Shown here in pieces: positions 23,242 through 34,010 of a stretch of 64,000 nucleotides of DNA. Position numbers and translations under genes: made by a program. The DNA is from Camarhynchus parvulus. Lineage: Eukaryota > Chordata > Aves > Passeriformes > Thraupidae. The stretch lies in contig NC_044572.1 in the NCBI RefSeq assembly GCF_901933205.1, positions 33,242,001-33,306,000 of the forward strand, in the 5' to 3' direction. How positions within the stretch are numbered: position 1 is the stretch's first letter; each line of letters starts with the position of its first letter. The notes beneath the pieces were generated by a model. It made no database searches and was not told the origin of the DNA. It saw only the letters and a program-made list of their open reading frames with translations.

Positions 23242-25060
23242 ACAGAAAAATAAAGCCATGTTACAGTAATTCCAATTTTCAGTAGTCTGAGTAGTGATGA
23301 ACTATGAACTTGAATTAGCAAGGTTTCATCACATTTCAGTTTAAAGCATAGCTGTAAGTGTTTCACCTTGGCAAATGGCAAAATTTCTGTGGAAGCCAAG
23401 TAATGGTGCAAGGATTTGGAGGCTTTCGAAAGAGATGGTGTTACACAAATGTTGGATCACCACGATAGCAAAAAATATAGGACAACTGGTTTGTTTATAG
23501 GTATATGTATAGCACAGAAGTGATGTAAAGATTTACAGGTCCCCTCTGAGGCCAGGCTGTTCTTATTTCTATATCCTTGATGGAGAAGTCTGCAGTTTTT
23601 GCTGTCTTTATCAGATTTGGTCACTCATGGGGAAATGTCTTTCAAATAAGCACCTTAAGATATTAGATATTGAATTGCTAAGACCATAAAGCAATGTATT
23701 AAAAAAAAAGATGGTTAGATACCAGTGGGCACAAAATATGCCAAAACATTTCTCTTCTCCTCCTCCCTCTCTCCCATCCCAAACAATCCTTTTCAATATT
23801 GAACAGGTCTGAGAACAATCCAATCCAGCAGGTCAAGATAGGGTCAGATTTCCTGACCTGCTTGCCCCCACCTCTTGATAATCTAGAAATGAAAATCAAT
23901 TCTTGTCTTCGAGCTTGTGAGGAGCTCATAATTGCTTTAGACGAAAGCAGCGAGCGCCGGCTTTTTCTGCCACCTTTCAATTCCTAGAGATGGGGATGTC
24001 ATTTTTCAAGTCGAGTACACTGTCAGAATTAGATTGCGTGGTAACCAAGTAGAAAGATTTCTGCTCAAAATGAGATTTCTTCTCATTGCTGTGCCTTTTA
24101 TTTGGGTCCAAATTCTTCTTTTCACTCTTATCTACAGGGATATAATAATAAATTGGGAGTGCATTATCTATGGAATGTAATTATTTTTATTAGGAACAAA
24201 ACCAGAGCTCTTTTGTAGCCACTGAAATTAATTGATAAATAAAAACTAAGGCTAAATTTGCTTCTTGATCTTTTGTTTACTATGCTTTCTGCCACAGATC
24301 ATAACAGACAAATGTGGGTAGAATAACATCTTATTTTCATTAACTGTAGCTTTTTAGCCAATTAAACTGAATGTAGTAGCTATTCAATTATAATAGACCA
24401 TTTCTAGGCCATTTTGGATTGCTGTTAATTGCTTTCTTGAAAATAAGTTTGTGGGAGGCTGTGCTGTGCCAGCAATCTGGTGGTGGGCCTTATCAAGCAC
24501 AGTGGGCTCTGACAGGCAGGTTGCTGCCTCTGGAGCCAGGAGTAGGGAGCTGGAAATCTGGTTCCATTAAATTGTCAGCTGGGGAGAAGGGGACTCACTT
24601 GGGCCCACAGTCCCTTCTGATGAGATTTCCTGTGTGAGACTGAAACCTCAAATGTTTAACACCTTATCTGCATTGATTTCCAAAATAGATAATAAAATAA
24701 GAGGGATCCACCTTTTTTTTTGCTAAGATTTGTAATTTGCCCATAAGGGCCATTTAGATAGCAAAGGAAACCATAAATAAGACAATGATTTATTGCTAGA
24801 ATGATTATCATTTTTTTAATGCATAGATATTGAATGAACCTTTTTATATCTGCTTTAACCTCATTTGGCAACTGAGAGCTTCAGTAAGGACAGCTGCCAA
24901 GAATTACAGTAAAATAAAAACGAAATAATTAATTCTGCCAGCAAATTATCTCAGTAGCTAAGAATAGTCTAAAAGTTAAGGGGTGGGGGGAAGGAGAAAG
25001 AGAAAAGAATCCTTGCTGGGATGACCAAAGTAAAGGCAAGATTAGAGTAATAGAATTTGT
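23242..25060. other. Non-coding, with a possible conserved regulatory block at about 23.8-24.4 kb
   Basis: No gene is recognisable. The block from about 23,880 to 24,420 is repeat-free and AT-rich, with clustered homeodomain-type cores (ATTAATTG, CAATTA, TAATTG) and an isolated CpG-containing patch (GACGAAAGCAGCGAGCGCCGG at 23,941-23,960). This pattern is typical of ancient vertebrate enhancers, but conservation is not testable here. Confidence 0.35.
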
Positions 25061-25137
25061 TTGTTTGTTTGGGGGGGTTGTTGTTGTGTGAATTTTTTGT
25101 TGGGTTTTGTTGTTGTTGTTGTGGTTTGTTTGTTTGC
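25061..25137. repeat. (GTTT)n/(GTT)n-rich simple sequence
   Basis: TTTGTTTGTTTGTTTG followed by a G8 run, then GTTGTTGTTG repeats. Asn/Thr/Lys-repeat ORFs on the minus strand here are artefacts. Confidence 0.85.
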
Positions 25138-28100
25138 TTTTGAGATCCATGCTGGCTCTTGGGTCTCCTTTTCAGAGACTCTGTCACAGCAGGTAAACTC
25201 CCAGAGAAAATGAGGGCATGAGGGCTTGGTGCTATCAATCTCGCTTTCCTGATGTGGAAGAGCACCAAAACAGGAGAGCACTTTCACTAAACAAAGCCCA
25301 TTTCTCTGCTAATACCAGTTGGCCCAGGGAAGCTGCAGCAGGTAATGTCAGTGGAATCTCTCTTTCATCTTTCTCCTCACTGCATGGATTCAATCCTTCC
25401 TTCTCTCTGGCTGCCCTCCAGATGGCACAGCCATGGTGTTCATGAAAGGAGGTGTGAAACCAAAGGCCCATCTTTACCCTCCATGTCATGAGGATTGCAC
25501 ACACTGATTTTGAATGCTGCACTTTGAATTGCACTCACTGACACTACAAATTAGCATTGCTCTTGAATGGAGAGTGAAATAATATGTACTTAAGTCAGGT
25601 AGAACTCAAGCACATGAGTTTTGTATTCATGTACTTCCCTGTAATAACATAGAACTGAAAAGCAAGAGAATTCTTCAGTTCAACGTGATCAGAAACACCA
25701 CTATCCTACATTTACATTCCTATACTTGTTACACTGTCTCCATGAGGCAAGTCATGGTTTCTTGAGCAGATTAGCAACATTCTGATGTCTTGCCATACCT
25801 ATGGTATCTGAAAACTTGGTAAATGTAGTTTTAATTCTGAACTTCCTTAACTAAGCTTGTGTTCTTAGAGAAAGCAGTTTTCAGCTTAGTAACTTCTTTT
25901 CCTCACATCTTGCTTTCTCTGTGCCGAAAAGTCTGAAGTTCTTAGAGAGGCTTGAAAACTGAAAGTGCAGAGGTGCAAACCAAAGACTCTGCTTCTGCTT
26001 CTCAAATAAAAAGGGGGAAAAAATAACAAAAAAACCCTTTCTGACCAAATGTAATTTGAGAGCTGGAATGACTTTTTCTTCATTTCTTTGTTTTGCTTTT
26101 GATAATTACACCAAATCCCTATAATAATATATTCTACATTGAATTACTGATATGCACTTTCAACCTCAGTCCCCAAGCCCCACTGTTGTTTCTGACTGGG
26201 AATAACAAACACACTTCCTCCTTTAATGTGCCCCTTGAGAAGTGACTAAATACAAATATTTATCGGTGCCTTCCCGGCTTGTATGCACCGTCCCAGATGT
26301 TGATGTTGAACCCACATTTTTTTCTCAGTTATTTCTTGTTCCTGAGGGCTGTGCAAAGCTGATTGAGCTCAGGCTGGGACCTAGGGCCTGTCCTGCTAGT
26401 AGGATTGGGCTGGTTCCAGGGGGAGGGTGGCCTCAAGATCACTGCTAAGCCTGTAAATGACTGGACATGCAGCACGATGCAAAACAACGTGTCCTTCAGA
26501 GTGCGCAGGTCAGAGACAGAGAATGTTTTCTCCAGTAACTTTTGGGCAATGGAGTCTGTGAGACCTGATTACACACATGCCCCTTGGTCACCCCATTCTT
26601 ACAGACCTTTTCAGAACTTCCACAATTGCAGCAGGGTCTACTTTGGATTCCCAGTTTAAATTTTACTTTTCTATATCAGTTTTGTAAAAGCCGGTGATTT
26701 TAGTGTCCTTGGTGTCCAACCTGAACCACATGAGGAGGAAATCCAAGCAGCACTCTGGCAGCCAAACGAGGCTAGCAAAGCTCATTTTTTTGTTTGGTTC
26801 ATTGGCTGGGATTTTTTCCTGATTTTTTATTTTGACTTACAGAGTCACTTTACGGACAAGGAGTTGTTCAGACATGTAGCACACTGAGGTCTCTATTAAC
26901 TCATATGGCTGCTGGATGCTCATCTAGATCCAAATCACCTTAAAAGTTAAGCTATCTACCTGTAGACCTTCACTCAACTGGAGCAATATTTACTTTTTTC
27001 CTTACTGAATGCACACAGCATTATATATTGTATGGGTAGCATGAATGGTAGATAAATCTAGGTTCTGGTTTTGACATTCAATGGTATTGCTAATAAAATA
27101 AATATGTTTCCAACAACTTTTGTATAAATCATGGTTATTTTTGTAGAAGATTAAACAATGGTCTGATCCCTCAGGATTTTCATGAACAGAGGAAACATTA
27201 ACCACAGGGTCTTAAATGTTTTATAAATCTGCAGTACATTCCTGCAATGGAAAAATAAAACCAATGATTTATAAGCCAGCAGCCCACAGTAAGATATTTA
27301 CTTTTGCAGAAACAGGGCTGCACATTAGACAGGGCTGGTACATTTTGTTTATGAAAATCTTGGATATTCTCTGATGAGTTGCATTTGTACAGTGAGTTGC
27401 TCCTCATTGTGCATGGAGGGTAATTTTATAGCAAATACATCATTTATTTGCTTGTGTGCAACAGCTGTGTCTCTGGACTTGCAGGTTTTGGGTTATCAGA
27501 CAAGTGGTGGATGCAGTGAACATCCAAGGAAGTCCATTATTCACAAACTTTTAATGCAGGACTTTTTAATGCAAATATAACAGAAGGTATCCTATATAAT
27601 CCAGAGTATCTGGCAGTCCTAGAATGAGGTCAGGTCACAGTGTGCCTTGAACATGTAGCAGAGAATTTCTGCATAGGCCAGAAGGCCAAAAAATCAACCT
27701 TGGGTTCAAAGGCAACAAAATCCCCACCCCACCCTGTCAAGGTGGAGAGCAGGTTTGAAGGAGGTTCAATCTCACTGCACAGCATGACACAAGTTTTTCA
27801 TCCTGCCCAGTGACCAGTTGTTTTATTTAAGGGTAGGTGAGAGTATCTGGTGTTTGTCCCTTACTAATCTGGATGATGTGGACAGTTTAGCCACCTCCAC
27901 TGGCCTTGGCTCCAAATTGCTGTGATGTGCTCTTGCCCAAACTCTTAGGGCAGAGATACCAGATCTCAGATCCCACAGACAGTGGGAGTTCAGCTGCAGG
28001 AATCATTTCCTCTCGTCTTTTCAAAATATGCACAATTACAAATCCCTTTCACTTGACAAGAAAGCCTGTGAACCTGTGAGGAAACTTCTTTTATATCATT

Positions 28101-28500
28101 ATATATCTTAGGAAATGCTACTATTCACTGCTGTATTTGGTGTTACACATTCCCTTCATACAGTAGAAGGGGAATATGCTCTGCTGGGAAAACAGGGCCA
28201 GGAGGGTCAGACTGCAGAGAGGTGGCTGGAAAGCACGATTCTTGTTCAGTGGAAACGCTGGGCTTTAGCTCATCTGGTTTTCAGCCCAAACTGAAAGATG
28301 CTTCTACCAGGGGGACAGAGAAGTTCGTGGCTCTTACCTGCCTACAGGAAGGACATCAGGCCAGTGTTCCCCTGGAGCTACTGTAAGGTCTTTGTGCTCA
28401 TTCCAAACAGTTTTTACCAGCCATGTGCAGTGCGCTTTCAGGAAAATTCCAGCTGGTCAGGTGGGTACCTGGGACCTGCTTCCCTCAGTGGCAGGTGTGA
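25138..28500. other. Intergenic, no gene recognised
   Basis: Mostly AT-rich unique sequence. The longest open frames are about 100 codons, with no recognised domain. No transposon is confidently identified. Confidence 0.45.
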
Positions 28501-29405
28501 GACCTGTCCCAAGGACCCCAGGTGCCCATGTCCCGAGGATCCCAGGTGCCCATATCCCAAGGATCCCATGCATCTGTGTCCCAAGGATCCCAGGTGTCTG
28601 TACCTCGAGGATCCCAAGCACCCATGTCCCAAAGGTCCCAGGGGTCCGTGTCCCGAGGATCCCAGGTGTGAATATCCCAAGAATATCAGGTGTCCATATC
28701 CCAAGAATCCTAGGAGTCTGTGTCCCAAGGATCCCAGGTGTTCATGTTCCAAAGATCCTATGTATCTGTGTCCTGATGATCCCATGTATCTGCGTCCCGA
28801 GGATCTCATGTATCCACATCCCGAGGATCCCAGGTGTCCGTGTCCTAAGAACACAGGTGTCCATGTCCCGAGGATCCCAGCTGTCTGTGTCCTGAGGATC
28901 CCAGGTGTCCACATCCCAAGGATCCCAGGTGTCCATGTCCCAAGAATCCCATGTATCCATGTCCCAAGGATCCCATGTATCCGTGTCCTGAGGATCCCAG
29001 GTGTCCATGTTCCGAGGATCCCAGGGTCTATATCGCAAGGATCCCAGGTATCCATGTCCCAAGGACCCCCTGTGTCTGTGTCCTGAGGATCGGTGTCCAT
29101 GTCCCAAGGATCCCATGTATCCATGTCTCGAGGATCCCAGGTGTCCACATCCCAAGGATCCCATGTCTCCATGTCCCGAGGATCCCATGTATCCATGTCT
29201 CGAGGATCCCGTGTCTCCATATCCCAAGAATCCCATATCTCCATGTCCCGAGGATCCCATATCTCCATGTCCCGAGGATCCCATGTCTCCATATCCCAAG
29301 GATCCCATATCTCCATGTCCCAAGGATCCCATGTCTCCATGTCCCGAGGATCCCGCGTCTCCATGTCCCGAGGATCCCGCGTCTCCATGTCCCGAGGATC
29401 CCAGT
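28501..29405. repeat. 24-bp minisatellite, about 37 copies
   Basis: The unit is close to CCATGTCCCGAGGATCCCAG plus four bases (24 bp). GGATCCC recurs nearly every 24 bp across 900 bp. Units on the left are diverged and some have lost or gained bases; those from about 29,150 to 29,400 are nearly identical, so homogenisation was most recent at the right edge. Because 24 is divisible by three, long ORFs persist in several frames of both strands (for example Cys-Pro-Glu-Asp-Pro-Arg-type octapeptides). They are a by-product of unit length, not evidence of a protein. Confidence 0.95.
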
Positions 29406-29435
29406 GTCCCCCCAGCAGCGCGTCGTGGCGGCGCA

Positions 29436-29454
29436 TGGGCAGCAGGGGGCGCTC
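29436..29454 (+). promoter_or_regulatory. CTCF-like binding motif
   Basis: GGGCAGCAGGGGGCGCTCC matches the well-known CTCF core (CCANNAGGGGGCGC-type) except for G in place of one C at the start. It lies 30 bp from the end of the 24-bp minisatellite in a small CpG-rich patch (about 29,405-29,490). Binding is inferred from the motif only. Confidence 0.6.
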
Positions 29455-29724
29455 CGTGACCGCGCAGCCGCTGGCGCAGCGCCGGTGCCTCTCCCGGGTT
29501 CCTGCAGAGTTCCCCATCCTCCCAAAGCCTGGGAATGCTCCTGGGAATCCTCCTCATGCTTGGGAATAAATGTGCGCATGTGTCTGTTCCTGCGAGCACC
29601 TGTACGCGAGAGCACCTCTACGTGTGAGTGCCCATCCCACAGGTGTGCCCGCGCATCCCTCTGCCTACAGGTATATCTACAGACACGTTATTCCCACCCC
29701 TCCTCGTGACAGAATTAAAAGTAC

Positions 29725-29835
29725 AAAGCCCAACGATGCAAAAAGCATCAAAAACCCAAACAAAGCCAAAAAGCCGAACAAAGCAACAAAACTAAACCAA
29801 ACCAAATGAATAAAAAGCAAACAACGCCCACCCCA
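29725..29835. repeat. A/C-rich simple sequence (CAAA/CCAAA)
   Basis: Irregular CAAAACCCAAACAAAGCC-like repeats on the plus strand. Lys/Asn/Thr-rich ORFs arise from it. Confidence 0.7.
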
Positions 29836-29839
29836 AAGA

Positions 29840-31960
29840 ACCAACAGAAAAAAAATGCCAAACAAGTCAAAAACATCCTTCCCTAAAGCACATAGGGAGG
29901 ACTGGAGGTTAAGAAGCATCGGCACAAAAATAAAAAGAGACATACAAATTAAATAAGGATATCTAAAAACCAACCCCAGCTTGATACAGTAGGACTTTAA
30001 GACGTAACTGAATTAATTTAAAAGGCTGAGGCCCAAGCCTTAGAAACACAGACTGTGTACCACAGCTGCACAGAGCCTATTCATTTTAGCAAGTGACATC
30101 AGCTAGAAATTGAAAACTACTTTTAAAAATACCAAGCAGTTGCAATTGCCAAGCTGTTGTGCTTTCCCTGACTTGCTGTGGTTTAAGAAGCCTCTTTCAG
30201 GTTTTGGGAAGTGCAGATACAATTGTCATGTGCTGTCACTCATGTTGCTAAAGTCAGCCATTTATGAACTAAGAGCAATTTTGAACCAATTAAACATCAA
30301 GGTCTGAGTGTCCATTTCTGCTCCACACACACTGGTACTGATTTGTATGGTTTTGAGAGAGAGTTAAATAACTTTATTTCTGTGCTGCTGGCTGATTGAT
30401 TACAGAAGGCTGCAGCTAGTGCTTTTTGTTTCCACAATACCGTATTGTTCAGGAACATAATAATTTTGTGATACTGTGAGGTCAGAGCACTTACAGCTTA
30501 TTCTCTTACTGGGCAATAATCTGAAGTTTTGTTTGGAATATTTGTGGGCCTTTGTGTTTTTTAAAAGACACAAATTAATTTGAAATCCAAATTTTTTCAT
30601 GGAGCAAAGCCTGATCTTAGCTATGGGCAGGCAACCAGTGCCGGGCAGGCAACCAGTGCCAGGCAGACAAAGATGCCATTTCAGAATTGCTTCAATACAA
30701 ACAAAAGCTTTGGCCCCATAAAGAAACCTTTTAAAATGAGGTATGTATTTGCTGTGTGTGTTGTGCAGGCATCACAAAAGTAGTCATTTTAGCAGTCCTA
30801 TTGGTAATGTGACAGCTGAAGTAGCTGTTTTCACATTTCAGGGCTTAGCACTATCAGCAGATGCTGATGGAACAGCCTAGAAATTTAAAGCACAGCCCAG
30901 AGTAGATAAAACACTTTTTATGTTACCTTTAATCTGGGGGAGGGGGGGAAACAACTTATCATTCTGATAGGGAAAGAAACGTTCATGTGATGGTGGATGT
31001 TCATGTAAATAGATTTTGAGGCTGGCAGCTTTCTCCATGCCCGTCAGGAAGATGCTTCCTCCAGGTGTTCTGGTCTGGAGAGGAAAAATGAGTGGTAGGA
31101 AGGAAAGGAGGAAAAGGACAATCCCACTGAAGAGTTAGTTTTGCCACAGAGCTGGAAGAATTGAGACCCTGCAAAAGAAACAGAAAACATGACAGCTGTT
31201 CATTGTTGTGCTGATAAATTCCTCAAGCAAAGGCTGGAAACTGCCAGCTGCTGGATTTACCACCAAATCACAGCGGGCTGAGTGCTCCTTAACCTGGGTT
31301 ATAGTGAGCACTTTGCTCCTTGTCACTGAAAACACTGATCAGAAGTGCTGCCATCATGTCACTGCCATGGCCAGCAACACTCAGACCTCCCTCCCACCTG
31401 CTCAACAGCCATCCAGAAACTTAATAAATAAACCTTTGGAGATTTCACCCCTCACTGGCTGGGTTTGGCAGGTGCAGCACAGGAGGAGTATTTTTATGGG
31501 GCCTCACCTTTGACTGTGCAGTCAAACACACCCTGCTCATGTTTGTGTGTTCAGAGCATCTCCCTCACCTGTGGAGCAGCTTGGCTGCTGCCAAGACCTT
31601 TGTTCCTCAAAAGGAGCCCTGGAAACAACAGTCCCACTACATGTGGGAGAACATCATCAAGAACACCTTTGTTGCTGCCTTTTCCCTTTCAGAGGAGCCA
31701 GAGGTGTGGTAGCAGCAGATCAGAGGCCCCCCTGCCCAAACAGGGGCACACCGTGTTGGCTTCTGGAGGCTGGCATTGTTGTTCATCCTAATTTTTGCCA
31801 TAAGTGATTCAAAGAAGCAAGGATGGAGCCTAGAAGCATCTGAATGATCTTTGCTTGTGAAAAAAGGTATAACAAAGCCTCAGCTGGCTGGCTGCGAAGG
31901 GCACAGAAATCTGTCTCTGTTAAACGCTTACTTTCAGCTGCAGAAGAAATTGTGGAGTAC
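29840..31960. other. Intergenic, no gene recognised
   Basis: Unique AT-rich sequence. It contains a small tandem duplication, GGCAGGCAACCAGTGCC twice at about 30,627-30,663. The 31,200-31,800 stretch has overlapping plus-strand ORFs of about 100 codons without recognisable domains. Confidence 0.4.
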
Positions 31961-32105
31961 CACCCGTGGAAGTGCTCCAGGCCAGGCTGGGCAGATCTCT
32001 GAGCAAGCTGCTCAAAGGGAGAGATGTCCCTGCCCACCGCAGGGGAGTTGGACTTGGTGGTCCTTAAAGGTCTCTTCTGAAACAAACCATTCTATGGTTC
32101 TATGA
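31961..32105 (+). mobile_element. CR1 LINE 3' end fragment, sense orientation
   Basis: The end of the element reads GGACTTGGTGGTCCTTAAAGG, then ends in ATTCTATGGTTCTATGA at 32089-32105, which is the diagnostic CR1 3' microsatellite. It is heavily 5' truncated, as is usual for CR1. Confidence 0.75.
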
Positions 32106-33240
32106 AAAGCGTTTCACACAGACCCACTGCATTTTCACTGGCTTACACCAGCACTATCGCCCCCGGGGCACCATTCAAGGTACTTTGCACAATAAGGAGG
32201 AGAGCTCCCTACCAGATGGTTCCCACCTCCAGGGATCGAAAGGCTTCTCTGAGAGGGGCTGGAAGGTGATGTTAAACCTAACTTAATGAATTGCCAGACG
32301 TCTCTCCCCTGTGAGAGCAGTGTCAAAAAATCTGTTGGTGAACTTGGCTGAATGTATTTTAGAGTCCTGAAAGTATCAGGGACAATAATCAAGGGATCCG
32401 TTCTGTTGCCATACCTGTGTTTGGTTCATGTCCACATCCATGTCTGGACATGACTCTCCAGGTGCTCAATCTTGATATTTTTTTGTTTGGTTGGTTTTGG
32501 GGGGTTGCTTGTTTTTTGGGTTTTTTGTTTGTTTGTTTGTTTGTTTGTGTGTGTGTGGAGCTGTTGGTATTCTAGGAACTACGTCAAAACAAGTTAATTC
32601 ATTTCAGATAAGTCCTTGAAGAGCCTGGTGATCAAGCAGTGATGAGTCAAGTCCTACAGTACTGCTGTTTTCTCCATCAATTTCCACTACAGTGCTCTGA
32701 GCTGGACACCATTAATAGTATCTTTTCTCTCAAAAGTAGCATTTTTGCTATAGGAGAATGGCCCACAAGGTGGCTCAGGTGGAAAAGAAATGCAGAGTTT
32801 TTGATCTCTGGCTAGCACATATATATATTCTGACTGGGACAGAACTGTGCTACTCTAGAACAGCTGTTTGAGACTGTTCCAGGAGATGTGTTGATTTGAA
32901 TTCAGCTAAAGATGAAAAGGTGCAGAGTACCAAACCAGTGGCAATCAGTGCTAAAGAGACAACATATTAAGAGACCAAGAGCTGAGACAAAATAGCCACG
33001 ACTCACAAAGAAAATTGTATTCTTGTGATCCAGATCTTAGGACTTAGCCCTTCTGACTCACCACAGGTAGCTTCTCCAAAAATTAAATGTACCCAAGACT
33101 GAAAAGCACACATCTCTCAGCATTTTCTTCAGAGTCAATCAAGGAAGTTTCTGTTGAACCAAGAGCTGCCTCTCATGTTTGGCAAATCCTTTGAAAGCCT
33201 ATGAAGTAACTTGCATTATTATAAGATATTTACAAATCGA
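32106..33240. other. Intergenic, with a GTTT simple repeat
   Basis: A T/G-rich tract with GTTTGTTTGTTTG and GTGTGTGTG lies at about 32,480-32,560. No gene is recognised in the rest. Confidence 0.5.
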
Positions 33241-33735
33241 GAATCCAGAATCACAGAATCACAGAATGGTTTGGATTGGAGAGACCTTTGAGAACATCTA
33301 GCTCCAAACTCCCTCTTTCAGTCTGATGCCATTTCCCATTGTCCTGTCACCACATGCTCTTATAGAAAGTCCACCTCCAGCTTTGTTGGAGGCCTCCTTT
33401 AGGCACTGGTAGGTGCTACAAGGTGTCCCCAGAGATTTTTCCAGCTGTCCGCCTGTCTTCACAGGAGAGGTGCTCCAGCCCTCTGATCATGTTTGTGGCC
33501 CTCCTCTGGACTTGCTCCAGCAAGCCTGTATCTTTTCTGTGTTAAGGACCCCAGACCTGGATGTAGTACTCCAGGTGTGGTCTCACGAGAGCAAAGAGGA
33601 GGAGAATCACATTCCTTGACCTGCTGGCCACACTGCTTTTGATGCAGCCCAGGGTACAGGTGGCTTTCTGGGCTGCAAATATGTGTTGATGGCTCCTGTT
33701 GAGATTCACATCATCCAGACACCCCACCTGTGAGG
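33241..33735 (-). mobile_element. CR1 LINE fragment, antisense
   Basis: The left edge carries CACAGAATCACAGAATGG, the reverse complement of the CR1 3' end. Further right, the minus-strand frame at 33542-33751 reads LGCIKSSVASRSR and LVRPHLEYYIQVWGP, matching the late reverse-transcriptase region of avian CR1 ORF2 (typically LVRPHLEYCVQFWAP). About 500 bp remain. It is inactive, being 5' truncated and interrupted. Confidence 0.85.
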
Positions 33736-33905
33736 CTAACAAACTGCTCATGGCACTAATTCATCATTTTATAATGTATCATTAAGCAAGGTGCATTGTT
33801 TTTGTTCTCTGAGTGGATGATGGGACATTTAATTGTTGGATAAGTGGAGAACAATATGTAAGCCTGCTGATCTCAATACTGGGTAATTCAGGATTTCTAT
33901 GCCAA

Positions 33906-34010
33906 AGAATCATAATGTAATTTAGGTTGGAAATTGCCTTTAATATTGAGTCCAACCATTAACTCAGGACTGCCAAGTCCACCGCTAAACCATGTGCCCA
34001 AGTGCCCCAA
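33906..34010 (-). mobile_element. Short CR1 LINE 3' fragment, antisense
   Basis: GAATCATAATGTAATTTAGG followed by a decayed GGTTGGAAA...GAGTCCAACC block and CTAAACCATGTGCCCAAGTG, all typical of CR1 3' ends in antisense. It could be part of the same insertion history as the neighbouring 33.2 kb element. Confidence 0.75.

Noticed and set aside
28501..29405. CRISPR-like array
   Set aside because: Units are contiguous 24-bp tandem repeats with no unique spacers, and the genome is vertebrate.
28298..29709. Long ORFs on both strands (up to 359 codons) over 28.3-29.7 kb
   Set aside because: They come from the 24-bp unit being a multiple of three, with open frames in several frames of both strands; no start context or domain.
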